34,694 nucleotides of DNA from Saccoglossus kowalevskii. Lineage: Eukaryota; Hemichordata; Enteropneusta; Harrimaniidae. How positions within the stretch are numbered: position 1 is the first letter of the stretch; each line of letters begins with the position of its first letter. A program made the position numbers and the translations under genes. Positions 11,431 through 23,412 of the stretch are shown one piece after another. The stretch is from positions 1 to 34,694 of the forward strand of contig NW_003131564.1 in the NCBI RefSeq assembly GCF_000003605.2, written 5' to 3'. Below the pieces are notes generated by a model. That model was given only the letters and a program-made list of their open reading frames with translations, ran no database searches and was not told where the DNA came from.

Positions 11431-11509
11431 TTGGTATGCAAACTTGTTAACCCATTACATAGAAAACCCTTGGGAAGGCAAACTTGTTACCACATACAAT
11501 ACAGACACC
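11431..11509. repeat. Most degenerate pair of monomers
   Basis: The first unit (11,431-11,469) is AACTTGTTAACCCATTACAT followed by AGAAAACCC. The second (11,470-11,509) begins TTGGGAAGGC in place of TTGGTATGC. Together they carry roughly ten changes, while neighbouring units carry one to three. They occupy the position of the 39-bp AACTTG unit of module A. They look like a local cluster of mutations or an old recombination joint. Confidence 0.75.
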
Positions 11510-11589
11510 TTGGTATACAAAGTTCGTTACCACATCCAATACAGACACCTTGGTATGCAAAGTTCGTTACCGCATACAACAAAGACACA

Positions 11590-11908
11590 TTGGTATGCAA
11601 AGTTCGTCACCACATACAATACATACACCTTGGTATGCAAAGTTCGTTAACGCATACAATAAAGACACATTGGTATGCAAAGTTCGTTACCACATACAAT
11701 AAAGACACCTTGGTATGCAATGTTCGGTACCACATACAATAAAGACACCTTGGTATGCAATGTTCGGTACCACATACAATACAGACACCTTGGTATGCAA
11801 GGTCCGTTACCACATACAATGAAGACACCTTGGTATGCAAGGTTCGTTACCACATACAATGAAGACACCTTGGTACGCAAATTTGTTACCACATACAATA
11901 CAGACACC
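11590..11908. repeat. Module B, full 319 bp
   Basis: Standard eight-unit order. It follows a shortened A tail (GGTATAC/CCATCC, TTACCGC) after the degenerate pair. Two TTCGGTACC units carry GGTACC sites. Confidence 0.8.
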
Positions 11909-12187
11909 TTGGTATGCAAAGTTCGTTACCACATACAATACAGACACCTTGGTATACAAAGTTCGTTACCACATACAATATAGACACCTTGGTATGTAAT
12001 GTTCGTTACCACATACAATACAGACACCTTGGTATGCAAAGTCCGTTACCACATGCAATACAGACACCTTGGTACGCAAAGTTTGTTACCACATACAATA
12101 AAGACACCTTGGTATGCAAAGTTCGTACCATATACAAGACAGACACATAGGTATGCAAAGTTCGTTACCACATACAATACAGACACC
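11909..12187. repeat. Ordinary monomers between B and A
   Basis: Seven units: consensus, GGTATAC/CAATATAG, TGTAATG, TCCG/CATGC, GGTACGC/TTTG and a unit with TTCGTACCATATACAAG (one T missing). It ends with a unit starting ATAGGTATGC. Similar strings precede the A modules at 20,014, 22,572, 26,768 and 31,792. Confidence 0.7.
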
Positions 12188-13028
12188 TTGGTATGCAAAG
12201 TCCTTTACCAGATGCAATACAGACACCTTGGTACGCGAAGTTCGTTACCACATACAATAAAGACACCTTGGTATGCAAAGTCCGTTACCCCATGCAATAC
12301 AGAAACCTTGGTATGCAAAGTTCGTTGTTACCACAAACAATACAGACACATTGGTATGCAAGGTCCGTTACCAAATGCAATACAGACACCTTGGTATGCA
12401 AAGTTCGTTACCACATACAATACAGACACCTTGGTATGCAAAGTTCGTTACCACATACAATATAGACTCCTTGGTATGTAATGTTCGTTACCACATACAA
12501 TACAGACACCTTGGTATGCAAAGTTCGTTACCACATACAATGAAGACACCTTGGTATGCAAACTTGTTACCACATACAATACAGATACCTTGGTATGCAA
12601 AGTTCGTTACCACATACAATAAAGACACCTTGGTATACAAAGTTCGTTACCACATCCAATACAGACACCTTGGTATGCAAAGTTCGTTACCGCATACAAC
12701 ACAGAAACATTGGTATGCAAAGTTCGTCACCACATACAATACATACACCTTGGTATGCAAAGTTCGTTAACGCATACAATAAAGACACATTGGTATGCAA
12801 AGTTCGTTACCACATACAATAAAGACACCTTGGTATGCAATGTTCGGTACCACATACAATAAAGACACCTTGGTATGCAATGTTCGGTACCACATACAAT
12901 ACAGACACCTTGGTATGCAAGGTCCGTTACCACATACAATGAAGACACCTTGGTATGCAAGGTTCGTTACCACATACAATGAAGACACCTTGGTACGCAA
13001 ATTTGTTACCACATACAATACAGACACC
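12188..13028. repeat. A+B 21-mer higher-order repeat, copy 2 (841 bp)
   Basis: Complete A (12,188-12,709) and B (12,710-13,028), with the 43-bp unit at 12,308-12,350. That unit has CCACAAACAAT, a private change shared with the 43-mer at 33,953. The second unit has GGTACGCGAAG, and the unit before B ends CAGAAACA. Confidence 0.87.
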
Positions 13029-13308
13029 TTGGTATGCAAAGTTCGTTACCACATACAATACAGACACCTTGGTATACAAAGTTCGTTACCACATACAATA
13101 AAGACATCTTGGTATGCAAAGTTCGTTACCACATACAATACATACACATTGGTATGCATAGTTCGTTACCACATACAATAAAGACACGTTGGTATGCAAA
13201 GTTTGTTACCACATACAATACATACACATTGGTATGCAAAGTTTGTTACAACATACAATAAAAACACCTTGGTATGCAAAGTTCGTTACAACATACAATA
13301 CAGACACA
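13029..13308. repeat. Module E, third copy
   Basis: Directly follows B. One unit ends GACATC and another has CAATAAAAACACC; both changes are reproduced 802 bp downstream, marking the tandem duplication. Confidence 0.8.
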
Positions 13309-14640
13309 TTGGTATGCAAGGTCCGTTACCACATGCAATACAGACACCTTGGTATGCAAAGTCCTTTACCAGATGCAATACAGACACCTTGGTACGCAAA
13401 GTTCGTTACCACATACAATAAAGACACCTTGGTATGCAAAGTCCGTTACCCCATGCAATACAGAAACCTTGGTATGCAAAGTTCGTTGTTACCACATACA
13501 ATACAGACACATTGGTATGCAAGGTCCGTTACCAAATGCAATACAGACACCTTGGTATGCAAAGTTCGTTACCACATACAATACAGACACCTTGGTATGC
13601 AAAGTTCGTTACCACATACAATATAGACTCCTTGGTATGTAATGTTCGTTACCACATACAATACAGACACCTTGGTATGCAAAGTTCGTTACCACATACA
13701 ATGAAGACACCTTGGTATGCAAACTTGTTACCACATACAATACAGATACCTTGGTATGCAAAGTTCGTTACCACATACAATAAAGACACCTTGGTATACA
13801 AAGTTCGTTACCACATCCAATACAGACACCTTGGTATACAAAGTTCGTTACCACATACAATACAGACACCTTGGTATACAAAGTTCGTTACCACATACAA
13901 TAAAGACATCTTGGTATGCAAAGTTCGTTACCACATACAATACATACACATTGGTATGCATAGTTCGTTACCACATACAATAAAGACACGTTGGTATGCA
14001 AAGTTTGTTACCACATACAATACATACACATTGGTATGCAAAGTTTGTTACAACATACAATAAAAACACCTTGGTATGCAAAGTTCGTTACAACATACAA
14101 TACAGACACATTGGTATGCAAGGTCCGTTACCACATGCAATACAGACACCTTGGTATGCAAAGTCCTTTACCAGATGCAATACAGACACCTTGGTACGCA
14201 AAGTTCATTACCACATACAATAAAGACACCTTGGTATGCAAAGTCCGTTACCCCATGCAATACAGAAACCTTGGTATGCAAAGTTCGTTGTTACCACATA
14301 CAATACAGACACATTGGTATGCAAGGTCCGTTACCAAATGCAATACAGACACCTTGGTATGCAAAGTTCGTTACCACATACAATACAGACACCTTGGTAT
14401 GCAAAGTTCGTTACCACATACAATATAGACTCCTTGGTATGTAATGTTCGTTACCACATACAATACAGACACCTTGGTATGCAAAGTTCGTTACCACATA
14501 CAATGAAGACACCTTGGTATGCAAACTTGTTACCACATACAATACAGATACCTTGGTATGCAAAGTTCGTTACCACATACAATAAAGACACCTTGGTATA
14601 CAAAGTTCGTTACCACATCCAATACAGACACCTTGGTATG
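13037..14640. repeat. 802-bp head-to-tail tandem duplication (E plus A, two copies)
   Basis: About 13,037-13,838 and 13,839-14,640 match unit by unit: E (13,029 and 13,831), one GGTCCG/CATGC unit, then A (13,349 and 14,151) with 43-bp units at 13,469-13,511 and 14,271-14,313. The clearest difference I saw is TTCGTT to TTCATT near 14,206. The joint replaces the TTACCGC end of A by a GGTATAC unit of E. The length equals 20 units plus 3 minus 1, as expected from the embedded 43-mer and 39-mer. Confidence 0.85.
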
Positions 14641-14832
14641 CAAAGTTCGTTACCGCATACAACAAAGACACATTGGTATGCAAAGTTCGTCACCACATAC
14701 AATACATACACCTTGGTATGCAAAGTTCGTTAACGCATACAATAAAGACACATTGGTATGCAAAGTTCGTTACCACATACAATAAAGACACCTTGGTATG
14801 CAATGTTCGGTACCACATACAATAAAGACACC
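14151..14832. repeat. A module, copy 9, with a shortened B
   Basis: A is 14,151-14,672 and B is four units (14,673-14,832). It then jumps to a TTTGTATGC unit at 14,833, the same joint as at 2083, 29,523 and 33,315. Confidence 0.82.
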
Positions 14833-15508
14833 TTTGTATGCAATGTTCGTTACCACATACAATACAGACACATTGGTATGCAAGGTCCGTTTCCACATGC
14901 AATACAGACACCTTGGTATGCAAAGTTCGTTACCAATTACAATACAGACACCTTGGTATGCAAAGTTCGTTACCACATACATTACAGACACCTTGGTATG
15001 CAAATTTGTTACCACATACAATACAGACACCTTGGTATGCAAATTTGTTACCACATACAATACAGACACCTTGGTATGCAGTGTTTATTACCACATACAA
15101 TGAAGACACCTTGGTATGCAAATTTGTTACCACATACAATACAGACACCTTGGTATGCAAAGTTCGTTACCTCATACAATGAAGACACCTTGGTATGCAA
15201 ATTTGTTACCACATACAATACAGACACCTTGGTATACAAAGTTCGTTACCACATACAATAAAGACACCTTGGTATGCAAAGTTCGTTACCACATACAATA
15301 CAGACACATTGGTATGCAAAGTTCGTTACCACATACAATAAAGACACGTTGGTATGCAAAGTTCGTTACCACATACAACACAGACACCTTGGTATGCAAA
15401 TTTCGTTACCACATACAATAAAGACACCTTTGTATGCAATGTTCGTTACCACATACAATACAGACACATTGGTATGCAAGGTCCGTTACCACATACAATA
15501 AAGACACC
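14833..15508. repeat. Mosaic of D, C and E-like units
   Basis: A TTTGTATGC unit and a GGTCCGTTTCC unit lead to a single D unit (CATTACAG, 14,953-14,992). That unit joins 39-bp C-type units (14,993-15,031, 15,032-15,070, then GCAGTGTTTATT). ACCTCAT, GGTATAC and TTTGTATGC units follow, matching 5205-5590 in order. Confidence 0.68.
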
Positions 15509-16068
15509 TTGGTATGCAATGTTCGGTACCACATACAATAAAGACACCTTGGTATGCAATGTTCGGTACCACATACAATATAGACACCTTGGTATGCAAG
15601 GTTCGTTACCACATACAATGAAGACACCTTGGTACGCAAGGTTCGTTACCACATACAATACAGACACCTTGGTATGCAAAGTTCGTTACCACATACAATA
15701 CAGACACCTTGGTATGCAAAGTTCGTTACCACATACAATAAAGACACCTTGGTATGCAAAGTTCGTTACCACATACAATAAAGACACGTTGGTATGCAAA
15801 GTTCGTTACCACATACAACACAGACACCTTGGTATGCAAAGTTTGTTACCACATACAATAAAGACACATTGGTATGCAAAGTTCGTTACCACATACAATA
15901 CAGACACATTGGTATGCAAAGTTCGTTACCACATACAATAAAGACACCTTGGTATGCAATGTTCGGTACCACATACAATAAAGACACCTTGGTATGCAAT
16001 GTTCGGTACCACATACAATATAGACACCTTGGTATGCAAGGTTCGTTACCACATACAATGAAGACACC
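15509..16068. repeat. Two copies of a truncated B core, 440 bp apart
   Basis: The order TTCGGTACC, TTCGGTACC/CAATATAG, GGTTCG/CAATGAAG, GGTACGC occurs at 15,509 and again at 15,949. The first copy continues as GGTACGCAAGG; the second becomes a hybrid GGTACGCATAG unit at 16,069. The GGTCCG/CAATGAAG unit of a normal B is absent from both. Ordinary and CAACACAG units lie between. Confidence 0.72.
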
Positions 16069-16228
16069 TTGGTACGCATAGTTCGTTACCACATACAATA
16101 AAGACACGTTGGTATGCAAAGTTTGTTACCACATACAATACATACACATTGGTATGCAAAGTTTGTTACAACATACAATAAAGACACCTTGGTATGCAAA
16201 GTTCGTTACAACATACAATACAGACACA
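16069..16228. repeat. E fragment starting with a B/E hybrid unit
   Basis: The first unit has the GGTACGC start of the B end unit fused to the GCATAG core of module E. Three E units follow, ending TTCGTTACAAC. It is a recombination joint within a single 40-bp unit. Confidence 0.75.
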
Positions 16229-16588
16229 TTGGTATGCAAGGTCCGTTACCACATGCAATACAGACACCTTGGTATGCAAAGTTCGTTACCACATACAATA
16301 CAGACACCTTGGTATGCAAAGTTCGTTACCACATGCAATATAGACACCTTGGTATGCAAAGTCCGTTACCACATGCAATACAGACACCTTGGTACGCAAA
16401 GTCCGTTACCACATACAATAAAGACACCTTGGTATGCAAAGTCTGTTACCCCATGCAATACAGAAACCTTGGTATGCAAAGTTCGTTACCACATGCAATA
16501 CAGACACCTCGGTATGCAAAGTTCGTTACCACATACAATACAGACACCTTGGTATGCAAAGTCCGTTACCACATACAATACAGACACC
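16229..16588. repeat. Module F, 360 bp, second full copy
   Basis: Nine units in the order of 3638-3997, including TCTGTTACCCC...GAAACC and the TCGGTATGC unit. The third unit reads CATGCAATATAG. It again leads into a D tetramer. Confidence 0.8.
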
Positions 16589-16748
16589 TTGGTATGCAAA
16601 GTTCGTTACCACATACATTACAGACACCTTGGTATGCAAAGTGCGTTACCACATACAATACAAACACCTTGGTATGCAAAGTTCGTTACCATATACAATA
16701 CAGACACCTTGGTATGCAAAGTCCGTTACCACATACAATACAGACACC
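16589..16748. repeat. Module D, single 160-bp tetramer
   Basis: CATTACAG, GTGCGTT, CATATAC and TCCG units, one each. This is the minimal form of the D repeat. Confidence 0.78.
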
Positions 16749-16828
16749 TTGGTATGCAAAGTTCGTTACCACATACAATATAGACACATTGGTATGTAAT
16801 GTTCGTTACCACATACAATAAAGACAAC

Positions 16829-17145
16829 TTGGTATGCAATGTTCGGTACCACATACAATAAAGACACCTTGGTATGCAATGTTCGGTACCACATACAATA
16901 CAGACACCTTGGTATGCAAGGTCCGTTACCACATACAATGAAGACACCTTGGTATGCAAGGTTCGTTACCACATACAATGAAGACACCTTGGTACGCAAA
17001 TTTGTTACCACATACAATACAGACACCTTGGTATGCAAATTTGTTACCACATACAATACAGACACCTTGGTATGCAATGTTTGTTACCACATACAATACA
17101 GACACCTTGGTATGCAAATTTGTTACCACATACAACACAGACACC
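16829..17145. repeat. Shortened B running into C-like 39-mers
   Basis: Two TTCGGTACC units, GGTCCG and GGTTCG with CAATGAAG, then 39-mers at 16,989, 17,028 and 17,107 with one 40-mer at 17,067. The segment 16,829-17,240 repeats 804-1215. Confidence 0.77.
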
Positions 17146-17225
17146 TTGGTATGCAAAGTTTGTTACCACATACAATAAAGACACCTTGGTATGCAAAGTT
17201 CGTTACCACATACAATATAGACACC

Positions 17226-17701
17226 TTGGTATGTAATGTTCGTTACCACATACAATACAGACACCTTGGTATGCAAAGTTCGTTACCACATACAATACAG
17301 ACACCTTGGTATGCAATGTTCGTTACCACATACAATACAGACACCTTGGTATGCAAAGTTCGTTACCACATACAATACAGACACCTTGGTATGCAAAGTT
17401 CGTTACCACATACGATATAGACACCTTGGTATGTAATGTTCGTTACCACATACAATACAGACACCTTGGTATGCAAATTTGTTACCACATACAATACAGA
17501 CACCTTGGTATGCAATGTTTGTTACCACATACAATGAAGACGCCTTGGTATGCAAATTTGTTACCACATACAATGAAGACACCTTGGTATACAAATTTGT
17601 TACCACATACAATACAGACACCTTGGTATGCAATGTTTGTTACCACATACAATACAGACACCTTGGTATGCAAATTTGTTACCACATAAAACACAGACAC
17701 C
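17226..17701. repeat. G+C 12-mer higher-order repeat, copy 2 (476 bp)
   Basis: G is 17,226-17,465 with CATACGATATAG, and C is 17,466-17,701. One C unit reads GGTATACAAATTTG, breaking its octamer. It matches copy 1 at a shift of 10,876 and copy 4 at a shift of 8,747. Confidence 0.84.
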
Positions 17702-18059
17702 TTGGTATGCAAAGTTTGTTACCACATGCAATACAGACACCTTGGTATACAAAGTTCGTTACCACATACAATAAAGACACCTTGGTATGCAAAGTTCGTT
17801 ATCAATACAATATAGACACCTTGGTATGTAATGTTCGTTACCACATACAATACAGACACCTTGGTATGCAAAGTCCGTTACCACATGCAATACAGACACC
17901 TTGGTACGCAAAGTTCGTTACCACATACAATACAGACACCTTGGTATGCAAAGTTCGTTACCACATACAATGAAGACACCTTGGTATGCAAAGTTCGTTA
18001 CCACATACAATATAGACACCTTGGTACGCAAATTTGTTACCACATGCAATACAGACACC
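17702..18059. repeat. Ordinary monomers
   Basis: Includes the GTTATCAATACAATATAG deletion form near 17,798, TGTAATG, TCCG/CATGC, GGTACGC and CAATGAAG units, and a 39-mer GGTACGCAAATTTG near 18,021 with CATGC. No HOR module is complete here. Confidence 0.68.
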
Positions 18060-18659
18060 TTGGTATGCAAAGTCCGTTACCACATACAATAAAGACACCT
18101 TGGTATGCAAAGTCTGTTACCCCATGCAATACAGAAACCTTGGTATGCAAAGTTCGTTACCACATGCAATACAGACACCTCGGTATGCAAAGTTCGTTAC
18201 CACATACAATACAGACACCTTGGTATGCAAAGTCCGTTACCACATACAATACAGACACCTTGGTATGCAAAGTTCGTTAACACATACATTACAGACACCT
18301 TGGTATGCAAAGTGCGTTACCACATACAATACAAACACCTTGGTATGCAAAGTTCGTTACCATATACAATACAGACACCTTGGTATGCAAAGTCCGTTAC
18401 CAATTACAATACAGACACCTTGGTATGCAAAGTTCGTTACCACATACATTACAGACACCTTGGTATGCAAAGTGCGTTACCACGTACAATACAAACACCT
18501 TGGTATGCAAAGTTCGTTACCATATACAATACAGACTCCTTGGTATGTAATGTTCGTTACCACATACAATACAGACACCTTGGTATGCTAAGTTCGTTAC
18601 CACATACATTACAGACACCTTGGTATGCAAAGTGCGTTACCACATACAATACAAACACC
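18060..18659. repeat. Shortened F (200 bp) and D run (400 bp)
   Basis: F units run 18,060-18,259, from TCCG/CAATAAAG through TCTGTTACCCC and TCGGTATGC. D follows at 18,260-18,659 with GTGCGTT units 160 bp apart. One unit has CACGTAC instead of CACATAC near 18,481. It repeats 3798-4397 at a shift of 14,262. Confidence 0.8.
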
Positions 18660-19022
18660 TTGGTATGCAAAGTCCTTTACCAGATGCAATACAGACACCT
18701 TGGTACGCAAAGTTCGTTACCACATACAATAAAGACACCTTGGTATGCAAAGTCCGTTACCCCATGCAATACAGAAACCTTGGTATGCAAAGTTCGTTGT
18801 TACCACATACAATACAGACACATTGGTATGCAAGGTCCGTTACCAAATGCAATACAGACACCTTGGTATGCAAAGTTCGTTACCACATACAATACAGACA
18901 CCTTGGTATGCAAAGTTCGTTACCACATACAATACAGACTCCTTGGTATGCAAAGTTCGTTACCACATACAATACAGACACCTTGGTATGCAATGTTCGT
19001 TACCACATACAATGAAGACACC
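18660..19022. repeat. Partial A module, copy 10
   Basis: Starts with TCCTTTACCAGATG and carries the 43-bp unit at 18,780-18,822. After CCAAATG and CAGACTCC it leaves A and becomes TGCAATGTTCG/CAATGAAG, the lead-in to module C. Confidence 0.76.
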
Positions 19023-19258
19023 TTGGTATGCAAATTTGTTACCACATACAATACAGACACCTTGGTATGCAAATTTGTTACCACATACAATACAGACACC
19101 TTGGTATGCAATGTTTATTACCACATACAATGAAGACACCTTGGTATGCAAATTTGTTACCACATACAATACAGACACCTTGGTATGCAATGCTTGTTAC
19201 CACATACAATACAGACACCTTGGTATGCAAATTTGTTACCACAAACAATATAGACACC
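19023..19258. repeat. Module C (beta order), 236 bp
   Basis: 39-39-40-39-40-39 with TTTATT and GCTTG units. The last 39-mer has CACAAACAATATAG. It is directly followed by module G. Confidence 0.8.
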
Positions 19259-19695
19259 TTGGTATGTAATGTTCGTTACCACATACAATACAGACACCTT
19301 GGTATGCAAAGTTCGTTACCACATACAATACAGACACCTTGGTATGCAATGTTCGTTACCACATACAATACAGACACCTTGGTATGCAAAGTTCGTTACC
19401 ACATACAATACAGACACCATGGTATGCAAAGTTCGTTACCACATACGATATAGACACCTTGGTATGTAATGTTCGTTACCACATACAATACAGACACCTT
19501 GGTATGCAATGTTTGTTACCACATACAATGAAGACGCCTTGGTATGCAAATTTGTTACCACATACAATGAAGACACCTTGGTATGCAAATTTGTTACCAC
19601 ATACAATACAGACACCTTGGTATGCAATGTTTGTTACCACATACAATACAGACACCTTGGTATGCAAATTTGTTACCACATACAACACAGACACC
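19259..19695. repeat. G+C higher-order repeat, truncated copy (437 bp)
   Basis: G (19,259-19,498) is complete with CATACGATATAG; one unit starts ATGG near 19,418. C lacks its first 39-mer and begins with the GCAATGTTTG/GACGCC 40-mer at 19,499, so the repeat is 39 bp short of 476. Confidence 0.8.
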
Positions 19696-20013
19696 TTGGT
19701 ATGCAAAGTTTGTTACCACATGCAATACAGACACCTTGGTATACAAAGTTCGTTACCACATACAATAAAGACACCATGGTATGCAAAGTTCGTTACCACA
19801 TACAATATAGACACCTTGGTATGTAATGTTCGTTACCACATACAATACAGACACCTTGGTATGCAAAGTCCGTTACCACATGCAATACAGACACCTTGGT
19901 ACCCAAAGTTCGTTACCACATACATAAAGACACCTTGGTATGCAAAGTTCGTTACCATATACATACAGACACATAGGTATGCAAAGTTCGTTACCACATA
20001 CAATACAGACACC
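19696..20013. repeat. Ordinary monomers with two single-A losses
   Basis: Contains TTTG/CATGC, GGTATAC, TGTAATG and GGTACCC (19,896) units. Two neighbouring units lose one A each (CATACATAAAG near 19,921 and TATACATACAG near 19,957). The last units match the lead-in to other A modules, with the ATAGG start. Confidence 0.68.
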
Positions 20014-20854
20014 TTGGTATGCAAAGTCCTTTACCAGATGCAATACAGACACCTTGGTACACAAAGTTCGTTACCACATACAATAAAGACACCTTGGTAT
20101 GCAAAGTCTGTTACCCCATGCAATACAGAAACTTTGGTATGCAAAGTTCGTTGTTACCACATACAATACAGACACATTGGTATGCAAGGTCCGTTACCAA
20201 ATGCAATACAGACACCTTGGTATGCAAAGTTCGTTACCACATACAATACAGACACCTTGGTATGCAAAGTTCGTTACCACATACAATATAGACTCCTTGG
20301 TATGTAATGTTCGTTACCACATACAATACAGACACCTTGGTATGCAAAGTTCGTTACCACATACAATGAAGACACCTTGGTATGCAAACTTGTTACCACA
20401 TACAATACAGATACCTTGGTATGCAAAGTTCGTTACCACATACAATAAAGACACCTTGGTATACAAAGTTCGATACCACATCCAATACAGACACCTTGGT
20501 ATGCAAAGTTCGTTACCGCATACAACAAAGACACATTGGTATGCAAAGTTCGTCACCACATACAATACATACACCTTGGTATGCAAAGTTCGTTAACGCA
20601 TACAATAAAGACACATTGGTATGCAAAGTTCGTTACCACATACAATAAAGACACCTTGGTATGCAATGTTCGGTACCACATACAATAAAGACACCTTGGT
20701 ATGCAATGTTCGGTACCACATACAATACAGACACCTTGGTATGCAAGGTCCGTTACCACATACAATGAAGACACCTTGGTATGCAAGGTTCGTTACCACA
20801 TACAATGAAGACACCTTGGTACGCAAATTTGTTACCACATACAATACAGACACC
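20014..20854. repeat. A+B 21-mer higher-order repeat, copy 3 (841 bp)
   Basis: A 20,014-20,535 and B 20,536-20,854, with the 43-bp unit at 20,134-20,176. Private changes include GGTACACAAAG, TCTGTTACCCC, GAAACTTTGG just before the 43-mer, and TTCGATACC near 20,470. Total length is exactly that of the other copies. Confidence 0.86.
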
Positions 20855-21257
20855 TTGGTATGCAAAGTTCGTTACCACATACAATACAGACACCTTGGTA
20901 TACAAAGTTCGTTACCACATACAATAAAGACACCTTGGTATGCAAAGTTCGTTACCACATACAATACAGTCACATATGGTATGCAAAGTTCGTTACCACA
21001 TACAATAAAGACACGTTGGTATGCAAAGTTTCGTTACCACATACAACACAGACACCTTGGTATGCAAATTTCGTTACCACATACAATAAAGACACCTTTG
21101 TATGCAAATGTTCGTTACCACATACAATACAGACACATTGGTATGCAAGGTCCGTTACCACATGCAATACAGACACCTTGGTATGCAAAGTTCGTTACCA
21201 CATACAATACAGACACCTTGGTATGCAATGTTCGTTACCACATACAATGAAGACACC
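20855..21257. repeat. Ordinary monomers with three single-base insertions
   Basis: The order follows 5318-5677 (GGTATAC, CAATAAAG, CAACACAG, GCAAATTTCG, TTTGTATGC). It has an extra base in CAGTCACATATGG, an extra T in AAGTTTCG and an extra A in GCAAATGTTCG between about 20,969 and 21,112. Confidence 0.68.
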
Positions 21258-21493
21258 TTGGTATGCAAATTTGTTACCACATACAATACAGACACCTTGG
21301 TATGCAAATTTGTTACCACATACAATACAGACACCTTGGTATGCAATGTTTATTACCACATACAATGAAGACACCTTGGTATGCAAATTTGTTACCACAT
21401 ACAATACAGACACCTTGGTATGCAATGCTTGTTACCACATACAATACAGACACCTTGGTATGCAAATTTGTTACCACATACAATATAGACACC
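21258..21493. repeat. Module C (beta order), 236 bp
   Basis: 39-39-40-39-40-39 with TTTATT and GCTTG units, matching 5678-5913 at a shift of 15,580. No full G follows; a TGTAATG unit leads into CAATAAAG units. Confidence 0.8.
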
Positions 21494-21813
21494 TTGGTAT
21501 GTAATGTTCGTTACCACATACAATAAAGACACCTTGGTATGCAAAGTTCGTTACCACATACAATACAGACACATTGGTATGCAAAGTTCGTTACCACATA
21601 CAATAAAGACACGTTGGTATGCAAAGTTCGTTACCACATACAACACAGACACCTTGGTATGCAAATTTCGTTACCACATACAATAAAGACACCTTTGTAT
21701 GCAATGTTCGTTACCACATACAATACAGACACATTGGTATGCAAGGTCCGTTACCACATACAATAAAGACACCTTGGTATGCAATGTTCGGTACCACATA
21801 CAATAAAGACACC
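21494..21813. repeat. Mixed monomers leading to a B core
   Basis: Units with CAATAAAGACACG, CAACACAG, GCAAATTTCG and TTTGTATGC repeat 15,274-15,500 at a shift of 6,265. A GGTCCG unit and the first TTCGGTACC unit (21,774) follow. Confidence 0.7.
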
Positions 21814-22211
21814 TTGGTATGCAATGTTCGGTACCACATACAATATAGACACCTTGGTATGCAAGGTCCGTTACCACATACAATGAAGACACCTTGGTAT
21901 GCAAGGTTCGTTACCACATACAATGAAGACACCTTGGTACGCAAATTTGTTACCACATACAATACAGACACCTTGGTATGCAAAGTTCGTTACCACATAC
22001 AATACAGACACCTTGGTATGCAATGTTCGGTACCACATACAATACAGACACCTTGGTATGCAAGGTCCGTTACCACATACAATGAAGACACCTTGGTATG
22101 CAAGGTTCGTTACCACATACAATGAAGACACCTTGGTACGCAAATTTGTTACCACATACAATACAGACACCTTGGTATGCAAAGTTCGTTACCACATACA
22201 ATACAGACACC
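21814..22211. repeat. 199-bp tandem duplication of the B core, first site
   Basis: Five units (TTCGGTACC, GGTCCG, GGTTCG, 39-bp GGTACGCAAATTTG, consensus) occur at 21,814-22,012 and again at 22,013-22,211. The copies differ at CAATATAG versus CAATACAG in the first unit. Confidence 0.8.
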
Positions 22212-22571
22212 TTGGTATACAAAGTTCGTTACCACATACAACACAGACACCTTGGTATGCAAAGTTTGTTACCACATGCAATACAGACACCTTGGTATAC
22301 AAAGTTCGTTACCACATACAATAAAGCCACCTTGGTATGCAAAGTTCGTTACCACATACAATATAGACACCTTGGTATGTAATGTTCGTTACCACATACA
22401 ATACAGACACCTTGGTATGCAAAGTCCGTTACCACATGCAATACAGACACCTTGGTACGCAAAGTTCGTTACCACATACAATAAAGACACCTTGGTATGC
22501 AAAGTTCGTTACCATATACAATACAGACACATAGGTATGCAAAGTTCGTTACCACATATAAAACAGACACC
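22212..22571. repeat. Ordinary monomers before an A module
   Basis: GGTATAC/CAACACAG, TTTG/CATGC, a CAATAAAGCCACC unit near 22,320, TGTAATG, TCCG/CATGC, GGTACGC, CATATAC and an ATAGG unit with CATATAAAACAG. The CAAAGCCACC change recurs near 23,760, 24,840 and 25,125, linking these segments. Confidence 0.68.
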
Positions 22572-23412
22572 TTGGTATGCAAAGTCCTTTACCAGATGCA
22601 ATACAGACACCTTGGTACGCAAAGTTCGTTACCACATACAATAAAGACACCTTGGTATGCAAAGTCCGTTACCCCATGCAATACAGAAACCTTGGTATGC
22701 AAAGTTCGTTGTTACCACATACAATACAGACACATTGGTATGCAAGGTCCGTTACCAAATGCAATACAGACACCTTGGTATGCAAAGTTCGTTACCACAT
22801 ACAATACAGACACCTTGGTATGCAAAGTTCGTTACCACATACAATATAGACTCCTTGGTATGTAATGTTCGTTACCACATACAATACAGACACCTTGGTA
22901 TGCAAAGTTCGTTACCGCATACAATGAAGACACCTTGGTATGCAAACTTGTTACCACATACAATACAGATACCTTGGTATGCAAAGTTCGTTACCACATA
23001 CAATAAAGACACCTTGGTATACAAAGTTCGTTACCACATCCAATACAGACACCTTGGTATGCAAAGTTCGTTATCGCATGCAACAAAGACACATTGGTAT
23101 GCAAAGTTCGTCACCACATACAATACATACACCTTGGTATGCAAAGTTCGTTAACGCATACAATAAAGACACATTGGTATGCAAAGTTCGTTACCACATA
23201 CAATAAAGACACCTTGGTATGCAATGTTCGGTACCACATACAATAAAGACACCTTGGTATGCAATGTTCGGTACCACATACAATACAGACACCTTGGTAT
23301 GCAAGGTCCGTTACCACATACAATGAAGACACCTTGGTATGCAAGGTTCGTTACCACATACAATGAAGACACCTTGGTACGCAAATTTGTTACCACATAC
23401 AATACAGACACC
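22572..23412. repeat. A+B 21-mer higher-order repeat, copy 4 (841 bp)
   Basis: A 22,572-23,093 and B 23,094-23,412, with the 43-bp unit at 22,692-22,734. It shares TTACCGCATACAATGAAG and TATCGCATGCAACAAAG with copies at 161 and 23,852, so these three form a subgroup. Confidence 0.87.
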
